Assembly: GCF_002139855.1 (NCBI RefSeq) | Contig: NZ_CP018789.1 | Coordinates: 558,001-622,000, forward strand | Source of the DNA: Campylobacter porcelli | GTDB lineage: Bacteria > Campylobacterota > Campylobacteria > Campylobacterales > Campylobacteraceae | Direction: 5' to 3' | Length of the DNA: 64,000 nucleotides | The notes under the pieces: generated by a model | What the model saw: the letters and a program-made list of their open reading frames with translations, nothing else | The model's database searches: none | Told to the model about the DNA's origin: nothing | Made by a program: the position numbers and the translations under genes | Part shown: piece after piece, positions 9,298-27,808 of the stretch | Layout of the letters: each line of letters starts with the position of its first letter | Position numbering within the stretch: position 1 is the first letter of the stretch

Positions 9298-9501
9298 CTA
9301 AATTTCTTTAATAACTTCAAAACCAAGCTCATTTAGCTCATCTATAAATTTAGCCTTAATCTCATCACTATTTATATCTATGGTAAGAATTTTTGGCTCA
9401 CTTGTTAAATCAATGATAATAGTGCCAAATTCATCTTCAAGGGAGTTTTTAATCAAATTTACACAACTTTGACAATTGATATTTTTAACTTCAAATTTCA
9501 C
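9298..9501 (-). CDS. CopZ-like heavy-metal-associated domain protein
   Basis: A 67-residue single HMA domain protein with the ferredoxin-like pattern and a CxxC metal site in NINCQSCVNLI (Cys11 and Cys14). Such small cytoplasmic proteins carry Cu(I) to CopA. It is the first gene of the copper pair and stops eight bases before copA. It lacks the Met and Gly of a classical GMTCxxC loop (here KNINCQSC), so metal preference is not certain, although the context argues for copper. Confidence 0.82.
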   Translation of the reverse strand: MKFEVKNINCQSCVNLIKNSLEDEFGTIIIDLTSEPKILTIDINSDEIKAKFIDELNELGFEVIKEI

Positions 9502-9570
9502 AACCTTATCCTAGAATTAAATTTCAAAAAATTATATAACTATATAGCTAATTAAAATTTAACGATTTTT

Positions 9571-9579
9571 TGCTATAAT
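9571..9579 (+). promoter_or_regulatory. Extended -10 promoter for yebC
   Basis: TGCTATAAT at 9571-9579 is an extended -10 element (TGn plus TATAAT at 9574-9579) preceded by T-rich sequence, which is the usual vegetative promoter form in Campylobacter, where a -35 box is poorly conserved. It lies 31 bases before the yebC start. Confidence 0.6.
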
Positions 9580-9609
9580 TCACGCTTTATAAAATCCAAA
9601 AGGACAAAA

Positions 9610-10317
9610 ATGGGACGAGCATTTGAGTATAGAAGAGCTAGTAAAGAAGCTAGATGGGATAAGATGAGTAAGCTATTTCCAAAACTAGCCAAAGCCATCA
9701 CAGTAGCAGCTAAAGAGGGTGGAAGCGACCCAGATATGAACCCAAAACTCCGCTCAGCCATAGCTACAGCCAAAGCTCAAAATATGCCAAAAGATAATAT
9801 TGACGCAGCTATAAAAAGAGCAAGTGGAAAAGATAGTAGCGATATTAAAACTATATTTTACGATGGCAAGGCCGCTCACGGAGTGCAAATTATCGTAGAA
9901 GCAGCTACTGATAATGCCACTAGAACAGTAGCAAATGTCAAAGCGATATTTAATAAAAATGGCGGCGAGATATTGCCAAGTGGTAGCCTTAGTTTTATGT
10001 TTAGTCGTAAAGCAGTGTTTGAAGTAGGGGTGCCAAATAGCGATCTTGAAGAGTTGGAGTTGGAGCTGATTGATTATGGTCTTGAGCTTTTAGAAAAGGG
10101 CGAAAATAGCCTGATGATATATGGCGATTATAAGAGCTTTGGCACACTTAGTGATGGGATTGAGAAGTGTAATTTAACTCTAAAAAAAGGCAGTTTGCAG
10201 TATATTCCAAATTCCACAATCACGCTTAATGATGAAGAGCTTGGCGAGATTGAGAAGCTTTTAGATAAGCTTGATGATGACGATGATGTACAAGCTGTAT
10301 ATACAAATATAGAGTAA
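9610..10317 (+). CDS. yebC: YebC/PmpR (TACO1) family protein
   Basis: A 235-residue member of the YebC/TACO1 family, studied as DNA-binding regulators and, more recently, as ribosome-associated factors that help translate difficult stretches such as polyproline. The N-terminus [21 protein letters not shown] and the motifs [15 protein letters not shown] and [20 protein letters not shown] are diagnostic. The acidic C-terminus is family-like. A good ribosome-binding site (AAAAGGAC) precedes the ATG. A cyclophilin gene follows after ten bases, so the two are likely co-transcribed from the promoter at 9571. Confidence 0.92.
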   Translation: MGRAFEYRRASKEARWDKMSKLFPKLAKAITVAAKEGGSDPDMNPKLRSAIATAKAQNMPKDNIDAAIKRASGKDSSDIKTIFYDGKAAHGVQIIVEAATDNATRTVANVKAIFNKNGGEILPSGSLSFMFSRKAVFEVGVPNSDLEELELELIDYGLELLEKGENSLMIYGDYKSFGTLSDGIEKCNLTLKKGSLQYIPNSTITLNDEELGEIEKLLDKLDDDDDVQAVYTNIE

Positions 10318-10327
10318 AGGAGAATTA

Positions 10328-10816
10328 ATGGAAAAATTGAAAGTATATAATATAGATAGCAATGAGTTAGCTAAGTGTAAATTCGCAGTTATTAAAACTG
10401 ATAAAGGCGATATGGTAGCCAAGCTATATCCAGATGAAGCCCCACAAACTGTGGCTAACTTCGTAGAATTAGCCAAATCTGGATTTTATGATGGACTTAA
10501 TTTTCATAGAGTTATCCCAAATTTCGTTATCCAAGGCGGTTGTCCATATGGCAATGGAGTTGGCGGACCTGGCTGGAGAATAAAGTGCGAATGCGTAGGT
10601 CAAAAACGCAAACACGAAAGAGGTAGCCTAAGTATGGCACACGCTGGAAGAGATACAGGCGGTAGTCAATTTTTCGTCTGTCATAGCCCTCAACCGCATC
10701 TAAATGGCGTCCATACAATATTTGGAGACCTAATTGATGATGATAGCAAAAGTGTTTTAGATGCAATTAAACAAGGCGATAAAATAAATACAATAGAGAT
10801 TAAAGAGAGTTTATAA
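10328..10816 (+). CDS. Cyclophilin-type peptidyl-prolyl isomerase
   Basis: A 162-residue cyclophilin that catalyses cis-trans isomerisation of proline peptide bonds. It has the active-site strand [16 protein letters not shown] with the catalytic Arg, the GSQFFV motif, and [11 protein letters not shown] near the C-terminus. There is no signal peptide, so it acts in the cytoplasm like PpiB. The insert between [12 protein letters not shown] and the GSQFFV strand contains extra Cys residues. The gene follows yebC closely and is followed by a strong hairpin that ends the operon. Confidence 0.9.
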   Translation: MEKLKVYNIDSNELAKCKFAVIKTDKGDMVAKLYPDEAPQTVANFVELAKSGFYDGLNFHRVIPNFVIQGGCPYGNGVGGPGWRIKCECVGQKRKHERGSLSMAHAGRDTGGSQFFVCHSPQPHLNGVHTIFGDLIDDDSKSVLDAIKQGDKINTIEIKESL

Positions 10817-10825
10817 AATATCACT

Positions 10826-10855
10826 ATTTAAGCGTGATTTTACCACGCTTAAATT
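10826..10855 (+). terminator. Hairpin terminator after the cyclophilin gene
   Basis: An 11-base-pair perfect stem (ATTTAAGCGTG pairing with CACGCTTAAAT) around a seven-base loop, ten bases after the stop. There is no long T tract beyond the stem, but the A/T-rich base pairs supply flanking A and T runs, so it may work in both directions. Confidence 0.6.
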
Positions 10856-10952
10856 CATAATAAATTACTAATACTTTTATAATATTAAGCAATATTTAAT
10901 TTCAATATCAGTACCATAATGTAAATCAAACTTTATAAGTTAAAGGATTTAC

Positions 10953-12749
10953 ATGAAATTTACTACCTTGTTTTATCTTATTTTTGGTGCGATTATTATT
11001 GCTATTGCGCTAAATTTGGTAGCTATTTTAGGTGTAATGGGGGTGCAAGATGAGTTGATTAGTGCTAATGAGAAAAGGTATCAATCATATTTGCTTGCTG
11101 ATGAACTTCGCCAAAGCTCAGATGATTTAACAAGACTTGTACGCACATATAGCGTAACAGGCGATAGTAGCTACATTGATCAATATAATGCTATTTTAGA
11201 TATTAGAAGTGGCAAAGCGCCACGCCCAGTTGAGTATGAGAGAATTTATTGGGATTTTGTAGCATCTAGTGGTGTTAAACCGCGTCCTGATAGTAAAGAG
11301 ATGATCTCTTTAACTCAAAAAATGCAAAATTTAGGCTTTAGTCAAGCTGAACTTGATAAGCTCAAAGAGTCAGAAAAACGATCAAATAATTTAGTTGATA
11401 TAGAGATTAAGGCGATGAATGCCGTTATGGGTAAATTTGCTGATGAGTCTAATGGGGGGGGGTATGCTATAGGGCAGCCTAATAAAGAACTAGCTATGAG
11501 CCTTACTCACTCTAAAGAGTATCATATACAAAAGGCTAAAATTATGGAGCCTATTGATGAATTTTTTGTAATGCTAAAGCAAAGAACTAATAGCGAAGTC
11601 CAATCTAAAATTGATAAATCATCACTATATTTTAACATAGTAATTGGTCTATTTATCATTAATATCACAGTAATTGTATTAGGCTCTATTTTACTTCGTA
11701 AAAAGATTGGTCAAATCGAGATAGTCAGCGATGGTCTTAGAGGATTTTTTGCTTTCTTAGGCAGCGAAAAAGAAGATTGTAAAACTATAAATATAAACTC
11801 CAAAGATGAATTTGGCGTAATAGCTAAGATGATCAATCAAAATATATTAAATTTACGCACTCAAATTAGCTCTGAACGAAAATTTATAAATGATACAGTA
11901 AATACATTAAGAGAGCTATCTCAAGGTAGTTTTGATATTAGATTAAATAGCGATTGCAACTCTCCTTTAATGAAAAAACTACAAGAGACATTAAATAATA
12001 TGGCATTAACACTTGAGAAGAATATAAATGAGATTGTAAAAATTATAGCTAAATACTCAGAGCGAGATTATACTCAAAGAGCCTCAAGCGAGAATTTAAA
12101 ACACTACCTTCTTAAAATGGTAGATGGCATAAATGGGCTAGGAGATGCGACTGTGGCTATGCTTAATCTATCGCAAAAATCGAGCCAAACTCTATATGAA
12201 GCGTCGCATAATATGAAAGATGGGGTAAATAAATTAAATGATTACTCCAAACTCCAAGTTGGCTCATTGCAAGAGAGTGCCACAGCCGTAGAAGAATTAA
12301 GTAGCTCAATGAATTCTATAAATGAAAGAGCTGATGAGGTTATCAAACAAAGTGGCGATATTAAAAATATTATTACTATAATAAAAGATATAGCAGAACA
12401 GACCAATCTACTTGCTTTAAATGCAGCTATAGAAGCAGCCCGTGCAGGCGAACATGGCAGGGGATTTTCAGTAGTTGCTGATGAGGTGCGAACTCTAGCT
12501 GAAAAAACTGGTAAATCTCTAACCGAGATTGAGGCTAATGTAAATATTCTAACTCAAAGTATCAGCGATATGAGTTCTAGCATTCATGAGCAAACTGCTG
12601 CTATTAATCAAATTAACGAAGCGATGAGCACTATAAGAAATGGCACAGAGCAAAATCACATAGAAACAACCAAAATAGCTGATATATCAAATGAAGTAGA
12701 GAAAATGAGCGAAGATATGCTTTCTAATATAAATAAAAATAAATTTTAA
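10953..12749 (+). CDS. Methyl-accepting chemotaxis protein with in-frame poly-G tract
   Basis: A 598-residue transmembrane chemoreceptor. TM1 spans about residues 7-30, a periplasmic sensor about 31-223, TM2 about 225-247, then a HAMP-like linker and the cytoplasmic signalling coiled coil. The signalling tip contains [20 protein letters not shown] starting near residue 480 and then [17 protein letters not shown], which contacts CheA/CheW. The periplasmic domain does not show a dCache motif I can recognise, so the ligand is unknown. A run of nine G bases at 11454-11462 encodes three glycines (residues 168-170) in the sensor domain and keeps the frame open in this sequence. Losing or gaining one G would bring a stop within a few codons, so the receptor is probably phase variable. 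Confidence 0.9.
   Translation: MKFTTLFYLIFGAIIIAIALNLVAILGVMGVQDELISANEKRYQSYLLADELRQSSDDLTRLVRTYSVTGDSSYIDQYNAILDIRSGKAPRPVEYERIYWDFVASSGVKPRPDSKEMISLTQKMQNLGFSQAELDKLKESEKRSNNLVDIEIKAMNAVMGKFADESNGGGYAIGQPNKELAMSLTHSKEYHIQKAKIMEPIDEFFVMLKQRTNSEVQSKIDKSSLYFNIVIGLFIINITVIVLGSILLRKKIGQIEIVSDGLRGFFAFLGSEKEDCKTININSKDEFGVIAKMINQNILNLRTQISSERKFINDTVNTLRELSQGSFDIRLNSDCNSPLMKKLQETLNNMALTLEKNINEIVKIIAKYSERDYTQRASSENLKHYLLKMVDGINGLGDATVAMLNLSQKSSQTLYEASHNMKDGVNKLNDYSKLQVGSLQESATAVEELSSSMNSINERADEVIKQSGDIKNIITIIKDIAEQTNLLALNAAIEAARAGEHGRGFSVVADEVRTLAEKTGKSLTEIEANVNILTQSISDMSSSIHEQTAAINQINEAMSTIRNGTEQNHIETTKIADISNEVEKMSEDMLSNINKNKF
11454..11462 (+). repeat. G9 homopolymer, candidate contingency tract in the receptor gene
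   Basis: Nine consecutive G bases in frame as GGG GGG GGG. With eight Gs the frame reads GGT ATG CTA TAG and stops. With ten Gs it reads GTA TGC TAT AGG GCA GCC TAA and stops. Either slip truncates the receptor inside its periplasmic domain. Poly-G tracts of this length are established slippage sites in Campylobacter. Confidence 0.8.
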
Positions 12750-12757
12750 TTCCAAAA

Positions 12758-12785
12758 TTTTGCCGACTATAAAATGTCGGCAAAA
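12758..12785 (+). terminator. Hairpin after the chemoreceptor gene
   Basis: A stem of TTTTGCCGAC with GTCGGCAAAA around an eight-base loop, eight bases after the receptor stop and before the tRNA promoter. It lacks a downstream T run on the plus strand, so termination strength is uncertain. Confidence 0.5.
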
Positions 12786-12810
12786 AAATTAAAATTCTTT
12801 ATAAAAACTC

Positions 12811-12839
12811 TTGACAAACCATATAAAATTAGATATAAT
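12811..12839 (+). promoter_or_regulatory. Strong sigma-70 promoter for the tRNA-tuf-rpo region
   Basis: TTGACA at 12811-12816 and TATAAT at 12834-12839 are separated by 17 bases, a perfect consensus and unusually complete for Campylobacter. It lies 21 bases upstream of tRNA-Thr(UGU) and probably drives the tRNA cluster and tuf. Confidence 0.85.
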
Positions 12840-12860
12840 TCCAGCTCAAAAGTTAAAGGT

Positions 12861-12936
12861 GCTGGTGTAGCTCAGCCGGTAGAGCAACTGCCTTGTAAGC
12901 AGTAGGTCGGCGGTTCGATTCCGTTCACCAGCTCCA
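12861..12936 (+). tRNA. tRNA-Thr (anticodon UGU)
   Basis: Cloverleaf with acceptor stem GCTGGTG/CACCAGC, D arm, anticodon arm ACTGC-CTTGTAA-GCAGT (anticodon TGT), a T arm containing GGTTCGATTCC, and an encoded CCA end. It is the first gene after the consensus promoter. Confidence 0.96.
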
Positions 12937-12994
12937 TTTATCTTTACAGTGTTTGACCAGATATATATAGCAATCATTTTTTATCTATTTTTAG

Positions 12995-13079
<85 letters not shown>

Positions 13080-13088
13080 TTGCTATAC

Positions 13089-13165
13089 GCGGGAGTAGCT
13101 CAGTTGGCTAGAGCATCAGCCTTCCAAGCTGAGGGTCGCGGGTTCGAGTCCCGTTTCCCGCTCCA
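13089..13165 (+). tRNA. tRNA-Gly (anticodon UCC)
   Basis: A 77-base tRNA nine bases after tRNA-Tyr, with acceptor GCGGGAG/TTCCCGC, anticodon arm CAGCCTTCCAAGCTG (anticodon TCC), T arm GGTTCGAGTCC and encoded CCA. The 140 bases to the next tRNA are AT-rich with no feature I can support. Confidence 0.96.
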
Positions 13166-13305
13166 TTTGGATTTGACTGGGAGCTGTCTTTTTGAATTTA
13201 TATTCTATATCTACAGTTATTCTTAGTCATTTTTAGTTTTTGGTGTTTGTATTAATTTTAGTATAACTCTGTTTTGCCAAGCTGAAGTTTCCATTTTTTA
13301 GAAAC

Positions 13306-13380
<75 letters not shown>

Positions 13381-13447
13381 TAAAAGTTAAAATAAGAAAT
13401 ACAAAAGATACAAACTATAAAAGTTGAATTTTATAACGGAGGATACA

Positions 13448-14647
13448 ATGGCTAAAGAGAAGTTTTCAAGAAATAAGCCACACGTAAATATTGGTACTAT
13501 CGGTCATGTTGACCATGGTAAAACTACATTAACAGCTGCTATTTCTGCTGTTTTATCAAGAAAAGGTCTTGCAGAGCTTAAAGATTATGATAATATCGAT
13601 AACGCTCCAGAAGAAAAAGAGAGAGGTATTACAATTGCTACTTCTCACATTGAGTATGAAACAACTAATCGCCACTATGCGCATGTCGATTGTCCAGGCC
13701 ACGCTGACTATGTAAAAAATATGATTACAGGTGCTGCTCAAATGGATGGTGCTATCTTAGTTGTATCTGCAGCTGATGGTCCAATGCCACAAACTCGTGA
13801 GCACATTCTACTATCTCGCCAAGTTGGTGTTCCATATATCGTTGTCTTTATGAATAAAGCTGATATGGTTGATGATGCTGAACTTTTAGAGTTAGTTGAA
13901 ATGGAAATTCGCGAACTTCTAAGCGAATATGATTTTCCAGGTGATGATACTCCAATTATTAGCGGTTCTGCTCTTCAAGCGCTTGAAGAGGCTAAAGCTG
14001 GTAATGATGGTGAGTGGTCAGCTAAGATTATGGCTCTTATGGATGCAGTTGATAGCTATATCCCAACTCCAGTTCGTGCTACAGATAAAGACTTCCTAAT
14101 GCCAATTGAAGATGTATTCTCAATCTCTGGTCGTGGTACAGTTGTTACAGGTAGAATTGAAAAAGGTGTTGTTAAAGTTGGTGATACTATTGAAATTGTA
14201 GGTATCCGCGATACTCAAACAACAACAGTAACTGGCGTTGAAATGTTTAGAAAAGAGATGGATCAAGGTGAAGCTGGCGATAATGTTGGCGTTCTACTAA
14301 GAGGTACTAAAAAAGAGGATGTTGAGAGAGGTATGGTTTTATGTAAGCCAAAATCTATCACTCCACATACGCAATTTGAAGGCGAAGTGTATATCTTGAC
14401 TAAAGAAGAAGGTGGTCGCCATACTCCATTCTTTAACAACTATAGACCGCAATTTTATGTTAGAACAACAGATGTTACTGGTTCAATAACTCTACCTGAA
14501 GGTACAGAGATGGTTATGCCTGGTGATAACCTTAAAATTACTGTTGAGCTTATCGCTCCAGTTGCACTAGAAGAAGGTACAAGATTTGCTATCCGTGAGG
14601 GTGGTAGAACTGTTGGTTCTGGTGTTGTATCTAAAATTATTAAGTAA
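13448..14647 (+). CDS. tuf: Elongation factor Tu
   Basis: EF-Tu is the GTPase that delivers aminoacyl-tRNA to the ribosomal A site. The 399-residue protein has G1 GHVDHGKTT at residues 19-27, G3 [10 protein letters not shown]4 NKAD, and the two C-terminal beta-barrel domains ending in [10 protein letters not shown]. The start is the ATG at 13448 preceded by GGAGG; an upstream in-frame ATG at 13424 would add eight residues not found in EF-Tu. A hairpin follows the stop, then rpmG. Only one tuf copy is visible here, and fusA lies in the separate rpsL cluster at 26.9 kb. Confidence 0.98.
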   Translation: MAKEKFSRNKPHVNIGTIGHVDHGKTTLTAAISAVLSRKGLAELKDYDNIDNAPEEKERGITIATSHIEYETTNRHYAHVDCPGHADYVKNMITGAAQMDGAILVVSAADGPMPQTREHILLSRQVGVPYIVVFMNKADMVDDAELLELVEMEIRELLSEYDFPGDDTPIISGSALQALEEAKAGNDGEWSAKIMALMDAVDSYIPTPVRATDKDFLMPIEDVFSISGRGTVVTGRIEKGVVKVGDTIEIVGIRDTQTTTVTGVEMFRKEMDQGEAGDNVGVLLRGTKKEDVERGMVLCKPKSITPHTQFEGEVYILTKEEGGRHTPFFNNYRPQFYVRTTDVTGSITLPEGTEMVMPGDNLKITVELIAPVALEEGTRFAIREGGRTVGSGVVSKIIK

Positions 14648-14655
14648 TTTAACTT

Positions 14656-14679
14656 ATTGGTGTGAATTTTCACACCAAT
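14656..14679 (+). terminator. Partial terminator or attenuator between tuf and rpmG
   Basis: A long near-perfect inverted repeat (ATTGGTGTGA with TCACACCAAT, small loop) followed by TTTT and then the rpmG ribosome-binding site (AAGGA). It probably reduces but does not abolish read-through into rpmG-secE, which lowers those genes relative to tuf. Confidence 0.55.
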
Positions 14680-14693
14680 TTTAAGGAAAAAAT

Positions 14694-14861
14694 ATGGCAA
14701 GTGCAAATAGAGTTAAAATTGGTTTAAAATGTTCTGAATGTAATGACATTAATTACACAACAACCAAAAATAGCAAAACAAAAACTGAAAAGTTAGAGCT
14801 TAAAAAATATTGTCCAAGATTAAAAAAACATACAGTTCATAAAGAAGTTAAGCTAAAATAA
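14694..14861 (+). CDS. rpmG: 50S ribosomal protein L33
   Basis: A 55-residue L33 with the motif [15 protein letters not shown] and the C-terminal [13 protein letters not shown], complete with the CxxC pair (Cys13, Cys16) and one more Cys at 40. The ATG at 14694 follows AAGGAAAAAAT. It lies between tuf and tRNA-Trp, as in other Campylobacterota. Confidence 0.95.
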   Translation: MASANRVKIGLKCSECNDINYTTTKNSKTKTEKLELKKYCPRLKKHTVHKEVKLK

Positions 14862-14885
14862 GCTAACTTCTTAGCTGTATTATAT

Positions 14886-14961
14886 AGGGCAGTAGCTCCA
14901 ACGGTAGAGCGCCGGATTCCAAATCCGATGGTTGGGGGTTCGAATCCCTCCTGCCCTGCCA
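14886..14961 (+). tRNA. tRNA-Trp (anticodon CCA)
   Basis: Cloverleaf with acceptor AGGGCAG/CTGCCCT, anticodon arm CGGATTCCAAATCCG (anticodon CCA), T arm GGTTCGAATCC, discriminator G and encoded CCA. It sits between rpmG and secE, a conserved order. Confidence 0.97.
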
Positions 14962-14974
14962 CAAGAGGTTAGGT

Positions 14975-15154
14975 ATGGAAAAGTTTATAAGTTATTTAAA
15001 ATTATCACGAGCAGAGATTGGCAAGGTTATATTTCCTACCAAAGAGCAAATTAGAAATGCTTTTATAACAGTTTTTGCTGTTGTAACTGTGGTTTCTCTA
15101 TTTTTAGCCTTGGTTGATTTAATTATGTCTTTTTCTGTATCTAAACTTGTATAA
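14975..15154 (+). CDS. secE: Preprotein translocase subunit SecE
   Basis: A 59-residue single-helix SecE. It has an amphipathic N-terminal segment (KLSRAEIGKVIFPTKEQIRN), with the conserved Lys-Val-x-(Trp/Phe)-Pro pattern, and one membrane helix (about residues 29-52). SecE clamps SecY in the translocon. The ATG at 14975 follows GAGGTTAGGT. nusG starts nine bases after its stop, the usual pairing. Confidence 0.94.
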   Translation: MEKFISYLKLSRAEIGKVIFPTKEQIRNAFITVFAVVTVVSLFLALVDLIMSFSVSKLV

Positions 15155-15163
15155 GGAATTGTT

Positions 15164-15694
15164 ATGGCACATAAATGGTATGCTATTCAGACTTATGCAG
15201 GTAGTGAGATGAGTGTCAAAAGAGCCATTGAAAATTTAGTTAAAGATCATGGTATTGAGGAGCAACTTTTAGAGGTTATTGTTCCTACAGAAGATGTTAT
15301 TGAGATTAAAAATGGAAAGCAAAAGATTAATGAGAGAAGTTTATATCCAGGTTATGCTTTTGCACATTTAGATCTTGATACTGCACTTTGGCACAAGATT
15401 CAGTCTCTTCCTAAGGTTGGTAGATTTATCGGTGAAGCAAAAAAACCAACACCTTTAAGCGATAAAGATATAAATCTTATTTTAGAAAAGGTTAATAAAA
15501 GAGCAGCTCCTAAGCCAAAAATTTCATTTGAAACTGGCGAGACTGTTCGTGTTACTGATGGTCCATTTGCTAATTTTAATGCCACTGTAGAAGAGTATGA
15601 TATGGTTCATGGCAAACTTCGATTAAATGTATCTATATTTGGTAGAAGTACGCCTGTAGAAATTATGTATTCACAAGTTGAAAAGATAGTCTAA
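15164..15694 (+). CDS. nusG: Transcription antitermination factor NusG
   Basis: NusG binds RNA polymerase and links it to Rho or to the ribosome. The 176-residue protein has the NGN domain (starting HKWYAIQTYAGSE, with LYPGYAFAHL and LPKVGRFIG) and a C-terminal KOW domain (GETVRVTDGPFANFNATVEE). It sits between secE and rplK in the standard operon. Confidence 0.97.
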   Translation: MAHKWYAIQTYAGSEMSVKRAIENLVKDHGIEEQLLEVIVPTEDVIEIKNGKQKINERSLYPGYAFAHLDLDTALWHKIQSLPKVGRFIGEAKKPTPLSDKDINLILEKVNKRAAPKPKISFETGETVRVTDGPFANFNATVEEYDMVHGKLRLNVSIFGRSTPVEIMYSQVEKIV

Positions 15695-15705
15695 GGAGAT
15701 AGTTT

Positions 15706-16131
15706 ATGGCTAAAAAAGTTGTAGGCGAAATTAAACTGCAAATTGCAGCTACAAAAGCAAATCCAAGTCCGCCAGTTGGTCCTGCTTTGGGTCAGCAAGG
15801 CGTTAATATTATGGAGTTTTGTAAGGCATTTAATGAAAGAACAAAAGATATGGCTGGTTATAATATCCCAGTTGTTATCACTGTTTATGCTGATAAAAGC
15901 TTTACATTTATTACAAAGCAACCACCAGCAACAGATTTAATCAAAAAAGCTGCTGGTATTACAAAAGGTGCGGATAATCCGCTTAAAAATAAAGTAGGTC
16001 AATTAACTAAGGCTCAGATACTTGAGATAGTAGATAAAAAAATAGTTGATATGAATACTAAAGATAGAGAGCAAGCTGCTAAGATTATAGCTGGTTCAGC
16101 TCGTTCTATGGGTATAACCATAGTAGATTAA
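15706..16131 (+). CDS. rplK: 50S ribosomal protein L11
   Basis: A 141-residue L11, the rRNA-binding stalk-base protein. It has the proline-rich N-terminus [20 protein letters not shown] and the C-terminal RNA-binding domain ending in [18 protein letters not shown] precedes the ATG. nusG ends 11 bases upstream and rplA follows 56 bases downstream. Confidence 0.98.
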   Translation: MAKKVVGEIKLQIAATKANPSPPVGPALGQQGVNIMEFCKAFNERTKDMAGYNIPVVITVYADKSFTFITKQPPATDLIKKAAGITKGADNPLKNKVGQLTKAQILEIVDKKIVDMNTKDREQAAKIIAGSARSMGITIVD

Positions 16132-16187
16132 TCCTTACCACTAGGATTTTAAATTAGTGGTAGCACTTTAAAAATGCGGAGAAATTA

Positions 16188-16892
16188 ATGTCAAAAAAAA
16201 CTACAAAGAGATTTACAGAATTACTAAAAAAAGTAGATTCAAATAAAATTTATAATTTAGATGAGGCTGTATCTACAGTTAAAACACTAGCTTCAGCAAA
16301 ATTTGATGAAACAGTTGAAATAGCACTTAAATTAAATGTGGATCCTAGACATGCAGATCAGATGGTTCGTGGTTCAGTGGTTTTACCTGCTGGTACTGGT
16401 AAGACTGTAAGAGTGGCCGTAATAGCTAAAGATGCTAAGGCTGATGAGGCTAAAGCTGCTGGTGCTGATATTGTGGGTGCTGAGGATTTTGTTGATGAGA
16501 TCGCTAAAGGTGTTATTAACTTTGATGTGCTTATTGCTACTCCAAATTTAATGGGATTAGTTGGCAAAATAGGTCGTCTTTTAGGACCTAAAGGTTTAAT
16601 GCCAAACCCTAAAACTGGCACTGTAACTATGGATGTTGCTCAAGCTGTTAAAAATGCTAAAGGTGGTCAAGTAAATTTCCGTGTTGATAAGCAAGGAAAT
16701 ATCCACGCTGGTCTTGGTAAAGTTAGCTTTACAAAAGAGCAATTAAATGAGAATATTACTGCCTTTATCAAAATGATAAATAAACATAAACCAGCAGCCG
16801 CAAAAGGTAAATATATCAAATCTGCTGCACTATCTTTGACAATGAGTCCATCAATATCTCTTGAAACTCAAGAGCTTATGGATCTTAAATAA
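16188..16892 (+). CDS. rplA: 50S ribosomal protein L1
   Basis: A 234-residue L1 of the ribosomal L1 stalk, also the likely autoregulator of the L11-L1 mRNA by family knowledge. The signature [20 protein letters not shown] is intact. The start codon is followed by a run of eight A bases (MSKKTTK), a possible but unremarkable slippery site. It is followed by a structured leader upstream of rplJ. Confidence 0.97.
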   Translation: MSKKTTKRFTELLKKVDSNKIYNLDEAVSTVKTLASAKFDETVEIALKLNVDPRHADQMVRGSVVLPAGTGKTVRVAVIAKDAKADEAKAAGADIVGAEDFVDEIAKGVINFDVLIATPNLMGLVGKIGRLLGPKGLMPNPKTGTVTMDVAQAVKNAKGGQVNFRVDKQGNIHAGLGKVSFTKEQLNENITAFIKMINKHKPAAAKGKYIKSAALSLTMSPSISLETQELMDLK

Positions 16893-16904
16893 TTAAATAT
16901 TTTT

Positions 16905-16989
16905 ATCTTAGATTGGAGATAGCCGAGGCGTATGCTTAATTGAGTGATTTTTCACTCTCTCTGCTTGAAATCGCCGGTCGGAAAGGAGA
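16905..16989 (+). promoter_or_regulatory. Structured L10 leader upstream of rplJ
   Basis: The space between rplA and rplJ contains nested inverted repeats: GGCG at 16927-16930 with CGCC at 16972-16975, and inside it GAGTGA (16942-16947) with TCACTC (16952-16957). A strong ribosome-binding site closes the region. Position and shape match the L10(L12)4-binding autoregulatory leaders of rplJL operons. I cannot run a covariance model to confirm it. Confidence 0.55.
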
Positions 16990-16995
16990 ATGAAA

Positions 16996-17481
16996 ATGAC
17001 TAGAAACGAAAAAGCTGAAATTATTTCAAACCTTGAGGCTGAATTTAAAGCTAGTGAAGCTATAGTAGTTTGTGACTATAGAGGTTTAAGTGTTAAAAAA
17101 CTTGAAGCTCTTAGAAATGCTGCTAGAGAGCAAAATGTTAAAGTTCAAGTTATTAAAAATACTTTAGCTAAAATAGCTTTAAATAACTCTGCTAAAGATG
17201 GTATGGAGCTTAAAGATACAAATATTTTTGTATGGGGCGATGATCAATTAGCGGTTAGTAAAGTTGTAGCTAAATTTGAAGAAGTTAATAAAGATCTATT
17301 TAAGATTAAAACAGCTTATATCGATGGTGAAGTTGCACCTGCTTCTAAAGTTGTTGCATTGTCAAAAATGCCGTCTCGCGACGAGCTTATTGCTATGCTA
17401 TTACAAGTTTGGAATGCCCCAATTCAAAATTTCACTATTGGATTAAATGCGCTTAAAGAGAAAAAAGAGCAATCTGCTTAA
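16996..17481 (+). CDS. rplJ: 50S ribosomal protein L10
   Basis: A 161-residue L10, the base of the ribosomal stalk that anchors L7/L12 dimers. It has the typical [18 protein letters not shown] and [11 protein letters not shown] segments and a C-terminal helix that binds L12. Two ATGs are close together: the one at 16990 is only one base from GGAG, too near, while the one at 16996 has seven bases of spacing and gives the family start MTRNEKAEI. The leader upstream probably mediates autoregulation. Confidence 0.96.
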   Translation: MTRNEKAEIISNLEAEFKASEAIVVCDYRGLSVKKLEALRNAAREQNVKVQVIKNTLAKIALNNSAKDGMELKDTNIFVWGDDQLAVSKVVAKFEEVNKDLFKIKTAYIDGEVAPASKVVALSKMPSRDELIAMLLQVWNAPIQNFTIGLNALKEKKEQSA

Positions 17482-17510
17482 TTTAAAAAATAAAATTTAG
17501 GAGAATTAAA

Positions 17511-17885
17511 ATGGCAATTACTAAAGAAGATGTATTAGAATTTATCTCAAATTTATCAGTTCTTGAGCTAAGCGAATTAGTAAAAGAATTTGAAGAAAAA
17601 TTTGGTGTAAGTGCTGCTCCAGTAATGGTAGCTGGCGCTGTTGCTGGTGGTGCTGCTGAAGCTGCTGAAGAGAAAACTGATTTTAATATCGTTTTAGTTG
17701 ATAGCGGTGCTAAAAAAATAGAAGTAATTAAAGTTGTTCGTGCTTTAACTGGTCTTGGTCTAAAAGAGGCTAAAGATGCTGTAGAAGGTACTCCATCAGT
17801 TCTTAAAGAGGGTGCAAGTAAAGAAGAAGCTGAAGCAGCTAAAAAACAACTTGAAGAAGCTGGCGCTAAAGTAGAACTTAAATAA
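17511..17885 (+). CDS. rplL: 50S ribosomal protein L7/L12
   Basis: A 124-residue L7/L12. The N-terminal dimerisation helices are followed by the Ala/Gly/Val hinge ([18 protein letters not shown]) and the globular C-terminal domain with [20 protein letters not shown] and the [12 protein letters not shown] factor-binding helix. AGGAG precedes the ATG. A hairpin lies between it and rpoB. Confidence 0.98.
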   Translation: MAITKEDVLEFISNLSVLELSELVKEFEEKFGVSAAPVMVAGAVAGGAAEAAEEKTDFNIVLVDSGAKKIEVIKVVRALTGLGLKEAKDAVEGTPSVLKEGASKEEAEAAKKQLEEAGAKVELK

Positions 17886-17899
17886 TTTACAATTTTGTA

Positions 17900-17922
17900 G
17901 AAGCGAGAGAGATACTCGCTTC
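17900..17922 (+). terminator. Attenuator or processing hairpin between rplL and rpoB
   Basis: A perfect eight-base-pair stem GAAGCGAG/CTCGCTTC with a seven-base loop, 15 bases after the rplL stop. A T run appears only 15 bases further on. In other bacteria this junction has an attenuator and an RNase III site that lower rpoBC relative to rplJL; the same role is inferred here. Confidence 0.5.
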
Positions 17923-17960
17923 CAATCCACTTGTTGTTTTTGCAACTTTCTTTCAATTAA

Positions 17961-26637
<8,677 letters not shown>

Positions 26638-26657
26638 TTAACTTTATATAACTTAGT

Positions 26658-26685
26658 AAAATTTGGGTCTATGGATCCAAATTTT
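26658..26685 (+). terminator. Terminator after rpoC
   Basis: Nine-base-pair stem AAAATTTGG/CCAAATTTT with a ten-base loop, 20 bases after the rpoC stop; the stem's own 3' arm ends in TTTT. The rest of the 235-base gap to rpsL (26686-26872) is AT-rich and must hold the rpsL promoter; I see no clear consensus in it. Confidence 0.62.
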
Positions 26686-26872
26686 GCTTAAAAATAAATG
26701 CTAATTTGCCAAAAATTCGCAATAAATTATTCTAAAAAATAGATAAATAAATAATTTATTATATACATTTAATTGCCAGTTACTGGTTTTCAATGCGTAT
26801 ATTTCATATTAAATTAAGTAAAATTTGGGTAAAATAGCGACTTTTTAATAAATTTAGTTGAAAGGAAAAATT

Positions 26873-27256
26873 GTGCCAACCATTAATCAATTGGTCAGAA
26901 AAGAACGCAAAAAAGTGATCGTAAAATCTAAATCACCAGCGTTAAAAGAGTGTCCTCAAAGAAGAGGAGTTTGCACTAGAGTTTATACAACAACTCCTAA
27001 AAAACCAAACTCAGCTTTGAGAAAAGTTGCCAAAGTAAGGCTAACAAGTGGATTTGAAGTTATCAGCTATATAGGCGGTGAAGGTCACAATCTACAAGAG
27101 CACAGCATCGTGCTAGTGCGTGGTGGTAGGGTAAAAGACTTACCAGGTGTTAAATATCATATTGTCCGTGGTGCGCTTGATACAGCTGGCGTAGCAAAAA
27201 GAACTGTTTCACGCTCTAAATATGGTGCCAAACGCCCAAAAGAAGCTAAAAAGTAA
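26873..27256 (+). CDS. rpsL: 30S ribosomal protein S12
   Basis: A 127-residue S12 at the decoding centre. The start is GTG at 26873 after GAAAGGAAAAATT, giving [14 protein letters not shown], the universal N-terminus. The loops [11 protein letters not shown] and [11 protein letters not shown] carry lysines at the two positions usually changed in streptomycin-resistant mutants, so this allele looks wild type. It heads the rpsL-rpsG-fusA cluster, separate from tuf in this genome. Confidence 0.97.
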   Translation: MPTINQLVRKERKKVIVKSKSPALKECPQRRGVCTRVYTTTPKKPNSALRKVAKVRLTSGFEVISYIGGEGHNLQEHSIVLVRGGRVKDLPGVKYHIVRGALDTAGVAKRTVSRSKYGAKRPKEAKK

Positions 27257-27316
27257 TCTTTTAGGACGCAGACTAGCCCTTAGATATGGTTTAGTTTGAG
27301 TAAAATTTAAATTTGA

Positions 27317-27796
<480 letters not shown>

Positions 27797-27808
27797 TAAG
27801 GAGAGCTT

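Noticed and set aside
13166-13305. Extra tRNA or small RNA in the gap between tRNA-Gly and tRNA-Thr(GGU)
   Set aside because: No cloverleaf, promoter pair or clear hairpin could be drawn from the sequence.
16188-16202. A8 run at the start of rplA as a phase-variation tract
   Set aside because: It falls in an essential ribosomal protein and A runs of this length are common in AT-rich genomes; no evidence of switching.
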